Part shown: piece after piece, positions 1 through 9,656 of the stretch
How the letters are laid out: every line of letters begins with the position of its first letter
How positions within the stretch are numbered: the first letter of the stretch is position 1
The notes under the pieces: generated by a model
Databases searched by the model: none
Told to the model about the DNA's origin: nothing
Seen by the model: the letters and a program-made list of their open reading frames with translations, nothing else
DNA from: Delphinus delphis
Taxonomy: Eukaryota > Chordata > Mammalia > Artiodactyla > Delphinidae
NCBI RefSeq assembly: GCF_949987515.2
Contig: NC_082701.1
Span: 38,085,755-38,149,754, forward strand
Length of the DNA stretch: 64,000 bases
Direction of reading: 5' to 3'
Program-made: the position numbers and the translations under genes

Positions 1-6
1 CCTTAG

Positions 7-23
7 TCTGAGCAGCACTCAGA
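7..23. repeat. Inverted repeat at the unit start
   Basis: TCTGAG and CTCAGA flank a 5-base loop (cagca in B, ctgca in A). The arms are kept in almost every unit; unit 32 has cagagc and loses one arm base pair. No function is known. Confidence 0.6.
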
Positions 24-117
24 GTAACCCTCGGCTTCGCATTCCATCCAGGACCTCCTGCTTGAAATCACCGTGCCTCCTAGAGGAAGTCGGCTTGCGT
101 TCTGACTGCAGTTTAAG

Positions 118-143
118 TCCTTTTCTTCCTGCGGCCCTGCAGG
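118..143 (+). other. Splice-acceptor-like site, unit 1 example
   Basis: A pyrimidine-rich run (ccttttcttcctgcggccc) leads into tgcAG|G, with the AG at 141-142. A-class units keep it with changes (tgttcttcctgtggcactgcag|g). It matches the vertebrate 3' splice-site pattern and recurs about every 1.37 kb. No transcript evidence is available. Confidence 0.3.
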
Positions 144-249
144 CTTTTGAATAGCCACAGGCCCAGAGGAGCAGCTACGGCGTTCCTTGGTTGAGGCAGT
201 TCGCTTGATGCAGAACACTCTACTTCGAGAAGCTGATTCAGGGAAAGAC

Positions 250-267
250 ACACAGGGTAACCTGTGT
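250..267. repeat. Inverted repeat, 7-bp arms
   Basis: ACACAGG and CCTGTGT flank a 4-base loop (gtaa). The same structure recurs in nearly every unit; units 19, 23 and 27 carry acacatgg, which breaks one pair. Stable enough to cruciform or fold in RNA, but nothing shows a role. Confidence 0.6.
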
Positions 268-621
268 CTCTTTGGACTTGTTAGAAACCACAGTGGGGTA
301 TGCTGAGTGTGCCCATGGAAACGGGGGCCTGCTGGAACTAGCCTTGCTTTCCCATTTTGAAGGCTGCATTCATGCTGCCTTGAAGCTGCCTGACATCCCC
401 TGCTCTTGACAGGCCTGTAAACCCTGTAAGAATGTTTCTGGGGAGAAAATGAATTTGCTATCTAAACCAGGTGCTTCTGCGCCTGCGGTGTGGTCACCCT
501 GACAAGCTCTAGCGCTAAAAGGAAACTCAACGTGTGAACTTGCCTCCAGTTTAGGTCCTTAGTACCCATGTAGATACGGAGGCATGCAGCTCTTTCCATG
601 AGTTCTTAGTCGCTTATATGC

Positions 622-634
622 TTTATTATAAAGG
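622..634. promoter_or_regulatory. TATAAA-like box (+) overlapping AATAAA (minus strand), unit 1 example
   Basis: TATAAAGG lies at 627-634 on the plus strand, and TTTATT at 622-627 reads AATAAA on the minus strand. The AATAAA recurs in every unit. TATAAA recurs in most units but is changed to ttttaaagg in A-type sequence and in unit 3. Motif matches of this length occur by chance, so a promoter or poly(A) role is only a possibility. Confidence 0.25.
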
Positions 635-856
635 AAGAAAACTTCTGAGGACTCCTAGGCCTCTCGTGTATGCATCATTTCCCCTCCAAGTTCACTGAGT
701 ACCTCCAGAGCCCTGTGGGCCGGCTGCGAATCTTCCAGTCCCATTTGTTGATCCCTCGGAGGCCGGCTGTGCGTACCTAGAGACGGGCAACACACTGTAC
801 GTTCCTTGAGGAGAGCTACATTTCCAGAGACTTCAACCGGCCTCAGGACAACATTG

Positions 857-865
857 CTGGTGAGT
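857..865 (+). other. Splice-donor-like site, unit 1 example
   Basis: CTG|GTGAGT at 857-865 is a near-consensus 5' splice site. It is present in 37 of 46 units. In the nine units carrying the 20-bp duplication or the S variant the G is C (ctgctgagt), which would abolish it. Confidence 0.3.
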
Positions 866-2288
866 CCGAAGTGCCCAGGAAAACTTTGTCATGGCACTTG
901 TGTGAGCTGCCCTGTGATAATACTCTGCTTTGACTGTTTCGAGGCCCTCGTACCTGCAGTCACTCTGCTCGAGGAGAAAGTCAGCATCTTGCCATGCGGT
1001 GTCGCTGACGGCACACCCAGCAGAAACACATGCCTGGAAGTAAGGCCCTGATTTGCCGTGCAGAAGCGGAGGCGTGCAGCAGTTTCCATGAGCCGGTGGC
1101 CTGTGCTCTGCCTACCTTTAACGTGGACACCTAGGAAGCTAGCGTGGGCACCCTGTTGCCGGCAGGAACACTGAGTAGCCCCAGGGGCACCTGGGTCTGC
1201 TAAGCAACATCCAGTCCCGTAGCCCTTTAGAGCCCCTCTGTGCTTGCCGAGCGTAGGGAAACGCACTGCACTCTCTTTTGAGGCGTCTTAATTTCCTCAG
1301 CACTCGCGCACGTTTACGAACACCGTTCTGGCACGTCCCACATGGCGTAGAAGTCTTAGGCGTTGCCCTAGTCTGAGCTGCACTCAGAGTAACCCTCGGC
1401 TTCGCATTCCATCCAGGACCTCCTGCCTGAAGTCACCATGCCTCCTAGAGGAAGTCGGCTTGCGTTCTGACTGCAGTTTAAGTCCTGTTCTTCCTGTGGC
1501 ACTGCAGGCTTTCGAATAGCCTAGGCCCAGAGGAGCAGCTACGGCGTTCCTTGGTTGAGGCAGTTCGCTTGATGCAGAACACCCTACTTCGAGAAGCTGA
1601 TTCAGGGAAGGAAACACAGGGTAACCTGTGTCTCTTTGGACTTGTTAGAAACCACAGTGGGGTATGCTGAGTGTGCCCATGGAAACGGGGGCCTGCTGGA
1701 ACTAGCCTTGCTTTCCCATTTTGAAGGCCGCATTCATGCTGCGTTGAAGCTGCCTGATATTCCCTGCACTTGATAGTCCTGTAAACACTGTAAGAATGCT
1801 TCTGGGGAGAAAATGAATTTGCTGTCTAAACCAGGTGCTTCCGTGACTGCGGTGTGGTCAGCCTGACAAGCTCTAGCACTGAAAGGAAACTCAACGTGTG
1901 AACTTGCCTCCAGTTGAAGCCCTTAGTAGCCATGTAGATACGGAGGCCTACAGCTCTTTCCATGAGTTCTTAGTCGCTTATATGCTTTATTTTAAAGGAA
2001 GTACACTTCTGAGGCCTCCTAGTCCTCTCGGGTATGCATCATTTCCCCTCCAAGTTCACTGAGTACCTCCAGAGCCCTGTGGGCCTGTTGCGAAACTTCC
2101 AGTCCCATTTGTTGATCCCTCGGAGGCCGTCTGTGCGTGCCTAGAGACGGGCAACACACCGTACGTTCCTTGATGAGAGCTACATTTCCAGAGACCTCGA
2201 CCGGCCTCAGGACAACATTGCTGCTGAGTCCGAAGTGCCCAGGAAGACTTTGTCATGGCCCTGGTGTGAGCTGCCATGTGATAACACT

Positions 2289-2328
2289 CTGTTTTGAATG
2301 CTTCGAGGCTGTTTTGAATGCTTCGAGG
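2289..2328 (+). repeat. 20-bp tandem duplication marker (unit 2; also units 4, 6, 38, 43)
   Basis: Two perfect adjacent copies of a 20-bp segment containing ttttgaatgcttcgagg. Other copies lie at 5052-5091, 7815-7854, 51763-51802 and 58626-58665. All remaining units have a single, diverged version (ctgctttgactgtttcgagg). It marks one A-class lineage. Confidence 0.93.
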
Positions 2329-2507
2329 CCCTCGTACCTGCAGTCACTCTGCTCGAGGAGAAAGTCAGCATCTTGCCATGCGGTGTCGCTGACGCCACAC
2401 CCAGCAGAAACACATGCCTGGAAGTAAGGCCCTGATTTGCCGTGCAGAAGCGGAGGCGTGCAGCAGTTTCCATGAGCCGGTGGCCTGTGCTCTGCGTACC
2501 TTTAACG

Positions 2508-2521
2508 GCAGCACAGTTTTC
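2508..2521 (+). repeat. 14-bp presence/absence segment (shown in unit 2)
   Basis: gcagcacagttttc is present in 26 of the 46 complete units and absent in 20, where taacg joins directly to tggacac (for example 1123/1124). It explains the 1379/1365 and 1398/1384 length pairs. Confidence 0.93.
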
Positions 2522-2765
2522 TGGACACCTAGGAGGCTAGCGTGGGCACCCAGTTGCCGGCAGGAACACTGAGTACCCCCAGGCGCACCTGGGTCTGCTA
2601 AGCAACATCCAGTACCGTAGCCCTGTACAGCCCCTCTGTGCTTGCCGAGCGTAGGGAAACGCACTGCACTCTCTTTTGAGGCGTCTTAATTTCCTCAGCA
2701 CTCGCGCACGTTTACGAACTCCGTTCTGGCACGTCCCACATGGCGTAGAAGTCTTAGGCATTGCC

Positions 2766-4130
2766 TTAGTCTGAGCAGCACTCAGAGTAACCCTCGGCTT
2801 CGCATTCCATCCAGGACCTCCTGCTTGAAATCACCGTGCCTCCTAGAGGAAGTCGGCTTGCGTTCTGACTGCAGTTTAAGTCCTTTTCTTCCTGCGGCCC
2901 TGCAGGCTTTTGAATAGCCACAGGCCCAGAGGAGCAGCTACGGCGTTCCTTGGTTGAGGCAGTTCGCTTGATGCAGAACACTCTACTTCGAGAAGCTGAT
3001 TCAGGGAAAGACACACAGGGTAACCTGTGTCTCTTTGGACTTGTTAGAAACCACAGTGGGGTATGCTGAGTGTGCCCATGGAAACGGGGGCCTGCTGGAA
3101 CTAGCCTTGCTTTCCCATTTTGAAGGCTGCATTCATGCTGCCTTGAAGCTGCCTGACATCCCCTGCTCTTGACAGGCCTGTAAACCCTGTAAGAATGTTT
3201 CTGGGGAGAAAATGAATTTGCTATCTAAACCAGGTGCTTCTGCGCCTGCGGTGTGGTCACCCTGACAAGCTCTAGCGCTAAAAGGAAACTCAACGTATGA
3301 ACTTGCCTCCAGTTTAGGCCCTTAGTACCCATGTAGATACGGAGGCATGCAGCTCTTTCCATGAGTTCTTAGTCGCTTATATGCTTTATTTTAAAGGAAG
3401 AAAACTTCTGAGGACTCCTAGGCCTCTCGTGTATGCATCATTTCCCCTCCAAGTTCACTGAGTACCTCCAGAGCCCTGTGGGCCGGCTGCGAATCTTCCA
3501 GTCCCATTTGTTGATCCCTCGGAGGCCGTCTGTGCGTGCCTAGAGACGGGCAACACACTCTACGTTCCTTGAGGAGAGCTACATTTCCAGAGACCTCGAC
3601 CGGCCTCAGGACAACATTGCTGGTGAGTCCGAAGTGCCCAGGAAAACTTTGTCATGGCACTTGTGTGAGCTGCCCTGTGATAATACTCTGCTTTGACTGT
3701 TTCGAGGCCCTCGTACCTGCAGTCACTCTGCTCGAGGAGAAAGTCAGCATCTTGCCATGCGGTGTCGCTGACGGCACACCCAGCAGAAACACATGCCTGG
3801 AAGTAAGGCCCTGATTTGCCGTGCAGAAGCGGAGGCGTGCAGCAGTTTCCATGAGCCGGTGGCCTGTGCTCTGCGTACCTTTAACGTGGACACCTAGGAA
3901 GCTAGCGTGGGCACCCTGTTGCCGGCAGGAACACTGAGTAGCCCCAGGGGCACCTGGGTCTGCTAAGCAACATCCAGTCCCGTAGCCCTTTAGAGCCCCT
4001 CTGTGCATGCCGAGCGTAGGGAAACGCACTGCACTCACTTTTGGAGCGTCTTAATTTCCTCAGCACTCGCGCACGTTCACGAACACCGTTCTGGCACGTC
4101 CCACATGGCGTAGAAGTCTTAGGCGTTGCC
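2766..4130 (+). repeat. Unit 3 (B class, 1365 bp)
   Basis: Counterpart of unit 1. It lacks the 14-bp segment and has a full A-type tail (catgccgag, ctcacttttgg, gttcacgaacaccg). It has ttttaaagg in place of tataaagg near 3388, so the TATA-like box is lost. Confidence 0.95.
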
Positions 4131-5528
4131 CTAGTCTGAGCTGCACTCAGAGTAACCCTCGGCTTCGCATTCCATCCAGGACCTCCTGCCTGAAGTCACC
4201 ATGCCTCCTAGAGGAAGTCGGCTTGCGTTCTGACTGCAGTTTAAGTCCTGTTCTTCCTGTGGCACTGCAGGCTTTCGAATAGCCTAGGCCCAGAGGAGCA
4301 GCTACGGCGTTCCTTGGTTGAGGCAGTTCGCTTGATGCAGAACACCCTACTTCGAGAAGCTGATTCAGGGAAGGAAACACAGGGTAACCTGTGTCTCTTT
4401 GGACTTGTTAGAAACCACAGTGGGGTATGCTGAGTGTGCCCATGGAAACGGGGGCCTGCTGGAACTAGCCTTGCTTTCCCATTTTGAAGGCCGCATTCAT
4501 GCTGTGTTGAAGCTGCCTGATATTCCCTGCACTTGATAGTCCTGTAAACACTGTAAGAATGCTTCTGGGGAGAAAATGAATTTGCTGTCTAAACCAGGTG
4601 CTTCCGTGACTGCGGTGTGGTCAGCCTGACAAGCTCTAGCACTGAAAGGAAACTCAACGTGTGAACTTGCCTCCAGTTGAAGCCCTTAGTAGCCATGTAG
4701 ATACGGAGGCCTACAGCTCTTTCCATGAGTTCTTAGTCGCTTATATGCTTTATTTTAAAGGAAGTACACTTCTGAGGCCTCCTAGTCCTCTCGGGTATGC
4801 ATCATTTCCCCTCCAAGTTCACTGAGTACCTCCAGAGCCCTGTGGGCCTGTTGCGAAACTTCCAGTCCCATTTGTTGATCCCTCGGAGGCCGTCTGTGCG
4901 TGCCTAGAGACGGGCAACACACCGTACGTTCCTTGATGAGAGCTACATTTCCAGAGACCTCGACCGGCCTCAGGACAACATTGCTGCTGAGTCCGAAGTG
5001 CCCAGGAAGACTTTGTCATGGCCCTGGTGTGAGCTGCCATGTGATAACACTCTGTTTTGAATGCTTCGAGGCTGTTTTGAATGCTTCGAGGCCCTCGTAC
5101 CTGCAGTCACTCTGCTCGAGGAGAAAGTCAGCATCTTGCCATGCGGTGTCGCTGACGCCACACCCAGCAGAAACACATGCCTGGAAGTAAGGCCCTGATT
5201 TGCCGTGCAGAAGCGGAGGCGTGCAGCAGTTTCCATGAGCCGGTGGCCTGTGCTCTGCGTACCTTTAACGGCAGCACAGTTTTCTGGACACCTAGGAGGC
5301 TAGCGTGGGCACCCAGTTGCCGGCAGGAACACTGAGTACCCCCAGGCGCACCTGGGTCTGCTAAGCAACATCCAGTACCGTAGCCCTGTACAGCCCCTCT
5401 GTGCTTGCCGAGCGTAGGGAAACGCACTGCACTCTCTTTTGAGGCGTCTTAATTTCCTCAGCACTCGCGCACGTTTACGAACTCCGTTCTGGCACGTCCC
5501 ACATGGCGTAGAAGTCTTAGGCATTGCC
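4131..5528 (+). repeat. Unit 4 (A class with 20-bp duplication, 1398 bp)
   Basis: Counterpart of unit 2, 2763 bp downstream. The duplication is at 5052-5091 and the 14-bp segment is present. gctgtgttg near 4501 replaces gctgcgttg. Confidence 0.95.
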
Positions 5529-6893
5529 TTAGTCTGAGCAGCACTCAGAGTAACCCTCGGCTTCGCATTCCATCCAGGACCTCCTGCTTGAAATCACCGT
5601 GCCTCCTAGAGGAAGTCGGCTTGCGTTCTGACTGCAGTTTAAGTCCTTTTCTTCCTGCGGCCCTGCAGGCTTTTGAATAGCCACAGGCCCAGAGGAGCAG
5701 CTACGGCGTTCCTTGGTTGAGGCAGTTCGCTTGATGCAGAACACTCTACTTCGAGAAGCTGATTCAGGGAAAGACACACAGGGTAACCTGTGTCTCTTTG
5801 GACTTGTTAGAAACCACAGTGGGGTATGCTGAGTGTGCCCATGGAAACGGGGGCCTGCTGGAACTAGCCTTGCTTTCCCATTTTGAAGGCTGCATTCATG
5901 CTGCCTTGAAGCTGCCTGACATCCCCTGCTCTTGACAGGCCTGTAAACCCTGTAAGAATGTTTCTGGGGAGAAAATGAATTTGCTATCTAAACCAGGTGC
6001 TTCTGCGCCTGCGGTGTGGTCACCCTGACAAGCTCTAGCGCTAAACGGAAACTCAACGTGTGAACTTGCCTCCAGTTTAGGCCCTTAGTACCCATGAAGA
6101 TACGGAGGCATGCAGCTCTTTCCATGAGTTCTTAGTCGCTTATATGCTTTATTATAAAGGAAGAAAACTTCTGAGGACTCCTAGGCCTCTCGTGTATGCA
6201 TCATTTCCCCTCCAAGTTCACTGAGTACCTCCAGAGCCCTGTGGGCCGGCTGCGAATCTTCCAGTCCCATTTGTTGATCCCTCGGAAGCCGTCTGTGCGT
6301 GCCTAGAGACGGGCAACACACTGTACGTTCCTTGAGGAGAGCTACATTTCCAGAGACCTCGACCGGCCTCAGGACAACATTGCTGGTGAGTCCGAAGTGC
6401 CCAGGAAAACTTTGTCATGGCACTTGTGTGAGCTGCCCTGTGATAATACTCTGCTTTGACTGTTTCGAGGCCCTCGTACCTGCAGTCACTCTGCTCGAGG
6501 AGAAAGTCAGCATCTTGCCATGCGGTGTCGCTGACGGCACACCCAGCAGAAACACATGCCTGGAAGTGAGGCCCTGATTTGCCGTGCAGAAGCGGAGGCG
6601 TGCAGCAGTTTCCATGAGCCGGTGGCCTGTGCTCTGCCTACCTTTAACGTGGACACCTAGGAAGCTAGCGTGGGCACCCTGTTGCCGGCAGGAACACTGA
6701 GTAGCCCCAGGCGCACCTGGGTCTGCTAAGCAACATCCAGTCCCGTAGCCCTGTAGAGCCCCTCTGTGCATGCCGAGCGTAGGGAAACGCACTGCACTCA
6801 CTTTTGGAGCGTCTTAATTTCCTCAGCACTCGCGCACGTTCACGAACACCGTTCTGGCACGTCCCACATGGCGTAGAAGTCTTAGGCGTTGCC
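5529..6893 (+). repeat. Unit 5 (B class, 1365 bp)
   Basis: Counterpart of units 1 and 3. The 14-bp segment is absent and the tail is A-type. Private marks are taaacgg near 6044 and catgaagat near 6093. Confidence 0.95.
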
Positions 6894-8277
6894 CTAGTCT
6901 GAGCTGCACTCAGAGTAACCCTCGGCTTCGCATTCCATCCAGGACCTCCTGCCTGAAGTCACCATGCCTCCTAGAGGAAGTCGGCTTGCGTTCTGACTGC
7001 AGTTTAAGTCCTGTTCTTCCTGTGGCACTGCAGGCTTTCGAATAGCCTAGGCCCAGAGGAGCAGCTACGGCGTTCCTTGGTTGAGGCAGTTCGCTTGATG
7101 CAGAACACCCTACTTCGAGAAGCTGATTCAGGGAAGGAAACACAGGGTAACCTGTGTCTCTTTGGACTTGTTAGAAACCACAGTGGGGTATGCTGAGTGT
7201 GCCCATGGAAACGGGGGCCTGCTGGAACTAGCCTTGCTTTCCCATTTTGAAGGCCGCATTCATGCTGTGTTGAAGCTGCCTGATATTCCCTGCACTTGAT
7301 AGTCCTGTAAACACTGTAAGAATGCTTCTGGGGAGAAAATGAATTTGCTGTCTAAACCAGGTGCTTCCGTGACTGCGGTGTGGTCAGCCTGACAAGCTCT
7401 AGCACTGAAAGGAAACTCAACGTGTGAACTTGCCTCCAGTTGAAGCCCTTAGTAGCCATGTAGATACGGAGGCCTACAGCTCTTTCCATGAGTTCTTAGT
7501 CGCTTATATGCTTTATTTTAAAGGAAGTACACTTCTGAGGACTCCTAGTCCTCTCGGGTATGCATCATTTCCCCTCCAAGTTCACTGAGTACCTCCAGAG
7601 CCCTGTGGGCCTGTTGCGAAACTTCCAGTCCCATTTGTTGATCCCTCGGAGGCCGTCTGTGCGTGCCTAGAGACGGGCAACATACCGTACGTTCCTTGAT
7701 GAGAGCTACATTTCCAGAGACCTCGACCGGCCTCAGGACAACATTGCTGCTGAGTCCGAAGTGCCCAGGAAGACTTTGTCATGGCCTTGGTGTGAGCTGC
7801 CATGTGATAACACTCTGTTTTGAATGCTTCGAGGCTGTTTTGAATGCTTCGAGGCCCTCGTACCTGCAGTCACTCTGCTCGAGGAGAAAGTCAGCATCTT
7901 GCCATGCGGTGTCGCTGACGCCACACCCAGCAGAAACACATGCCTGGAAGTAAGGCCCTGATTTGCCGTGCAGAAGCGGAGGCGTGCAGCAGTTTCCATG
8001 AGCCGGTGGCCTGTGCTCTACGTACCTTTAACGTGGACACCTAGGAAGCTAGCGTGGGCACCCTGTTGCCGGCAGGAACACTGAGTACCCCCAGGCGCAC
8101 CTGGGTCTGCTAAGCAACATCCAGTACCGTAGCCCTGTACAGCCCCTCTGTGCTTGCCGAGCGTAGGGAAACGCACTGCACTCTCTTTTGAGGCGTCTTA
8201 ATTTCCTCAGCACTCGCGCACGTTTACGAACTCCGTTCTGGCACGTCCCACATGGCGTAGAAGTCTTAGGCATTGCC
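6894..8277 (+). repeat. Unit 6 (A class with 20-bp duplication, 1384 bp)
   Basis: Counterpart of unit 4 through the duplication (7815-7854). It then switches to a 14-bp-deleted sequence near 8030, which explains 1398-14. The tail is B. Confidence 0.95.
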
Positions 8278-9656
8278 TTAGTCTGAGCAGCACTCAGAGT
8301 AACCCTCGGCTTCGCATTCCATCCAGGACCTCCTGCTTGAAATCACCGTGCCTCCTAGAGGAAGTCGGCTTGCGTTCTGACTGCAGTTTAAGTTCTTTTC
8401 TTCCTGCGGCCCTGCAGGCTTTTGAATAGCCACAGGCCCAGAGGAGCAGCTACGGCGTTCCTTGGTTGAGGCAGTTCGCTTGATGCAGAACACTCTACTT
8501 CGAGAAGCTGATTCAGGGAAAGACACACAGGGTAACCTGTGTCTCTTTGGACTTGTTAGAAACCACAGTGGGGTATGCTGAGTGTGCCCATGGAAACGGG
8601 GGCCTGCTGGAACTAGCCTTGCTTTCCCATTTTGAAGGCTGCATTCATGCTGCCTTGAAGCTGCCTGACATCCCCTGCTCTTGACAGGCCTGTAAACCCT
8701 GTAAGAATGTTTCTGGGGAGAAAATGAATTTGCTATCTAAACCAGGTGCTTCTGCGCCTGCGGTGTGGTCACCCTGACAAGCTCTAGCGCTAAAAGGAAA
8801 CTCAACGTGTGAACTTGCCTCCAGTTTAGGCCCTTAGTACCCATGTAGATACGGAGGCATGCAGCTCTTTCCATGAGTTCTTAGTCGCTTATATGCTTTA
8901 TTATAAAGGAAGAAAACTTCTGAGGACTCCTAGGCCTCTCGTGTATGCATCATTTCCCCTCCAAGTTCACTGAGTACCTCCAGAGCCCTGTGGGCCGGCT
9001 GCGAATCTTCCAGTCCCATTTGTTGATCCCTCGGAGGCCGTCTGTGCGTGCCTAGAGACGGGCAACACACTCTACGTTCCTTGAGGAGAGCTACATTTCC
9101 AGAGACCTCGACCGGCCTCAGGACAACATTGCTGGTGAGTCCGAAGTGCCCAGGAAAACTTTGTCATGGCACTTGTGTGAGCTGCCCTGTGATAATACTC
9201 TGCTTTGACTGTTTCGAGGCCCTCGTACCTGCAGTCACTCTGCTCGAGGAGAAAGTCAGCATCTTGCCATGCGGTGTCGCTGACGGCACACCCAGCAGAA
9301 ACACATGCCTGGAAGTGAGGCCCTGATTTGCCGTGCAGAAGCGGAGGCGTGCAGCAGTTTCAATGAGCCGGTGGCCTGTGCTCTGCGTACATTTAACGGC
9401 AGCACAGTTTTCTGGACACCTAGGAGGCTAGCGTGGGCACCCAGTTGCCGGCAGGAACACTGAGTACCCCCAGGCGCACCTGGGTCTGCTAAGCAACATC
9501 CAGTCCCGTAGGCCTGTAGAGCCCCTCTGTGCATGCCGAGCGTAGGGAAACTCCCTGCACTCACTTTTGGAGCGTCTTAATTTCCTCAGCACTCGCGCAC
9601 GTTCACGAACACCGTTCTGGCACGTCCCACATGGCGTAGAAGTCTTAGGCGTTGCC
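8278..9656 (+). repeat. Unit 7 (B class, 1379 bp)
   Basis: B with the 14-bp segment. It has agttctttt near 8391 and an A-type tail with the private gaaactccctg variant near 9546. Confidence 0.95.

Larger units (their letters stand above)
3..1367 (+). repeat. Unit 1 (B class, 1365 bp)
   Basis: B from its start. It lacks the 14-bp segment (junction at 1123/1124) and has no 4-bp deletion. Its tail is mixed: B marks (cttgccgag, ctctctttt) up to about 1280, then A marks (gaacaccg, cgttgcccta) to the end. It carries private substitutions near 764 and 833. Confidence 0.95.
1368..2765 (+). repeat. Unit 2 (A class with 20-bp duplication, 1398 bp)
   Basis: A through the first two thirds (gcctaggccc, gatattccc, gtctaaacc, ccgtgactg, ggcctgttgcgaaac). 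It carries the tandem 20-bp duplication at 2289-2328 and the 14-bp segment at 2508-2521. The tail is B. This is a longest-class unit. Confidence 0.95.
3..8277 (+). repeat. HOR block I: 2-unit repeat, three copies
   Basis: A B unit of 1365 bp alternates with an A unit carrying the 20-bp duplication. Copies start at 3, 2766 and 5529. The first two are exactly 2763 bp; the third is 2749 bp because its A unit lacks the 14-bp segment. Corresponding units are nearly identical, with only scattered substitutions visible (for example the unique ggccggctgtgcgtacc variant near 761-778 in the first copy). Confidence 0.92.

Noticed and set aside
190..215. RNA polymerase III internal promoter (box A/B) suggesting a tRNA-derived SINE
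   Set aside because: ggttgaggcagttcgc only loosely resembles box B (GGTTCGANNCC), and no box A lies at the right distance upstream.
3..251. Minus-strand open frame of 82 codons repeated in every B unit with little change
   Set aside because: It recurs only because the DNA recurs. In A units a 1-bp difference (gcctaggccc for gccacaggccc) shifts the frame and gives a different 77-codon frame. There is no domain and no known family.
806..1051. Plus-strand open frame of 81-96 codons across the second half of each unit
   Set aside because: The frame is changed by the 4-bp deletion and the 20-bp duplication without compensation, and the start context varies. Codons are not preserved against the DNA background.
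3..1367. Identity with human NBL2/SST1 or bovine satellite I, which have units near 1.4 kb
   Set aside because: The length is similar, but I cannot match the sequence. I do not see the short internal subrepeats of bovine satellite I. A database search would settle it.
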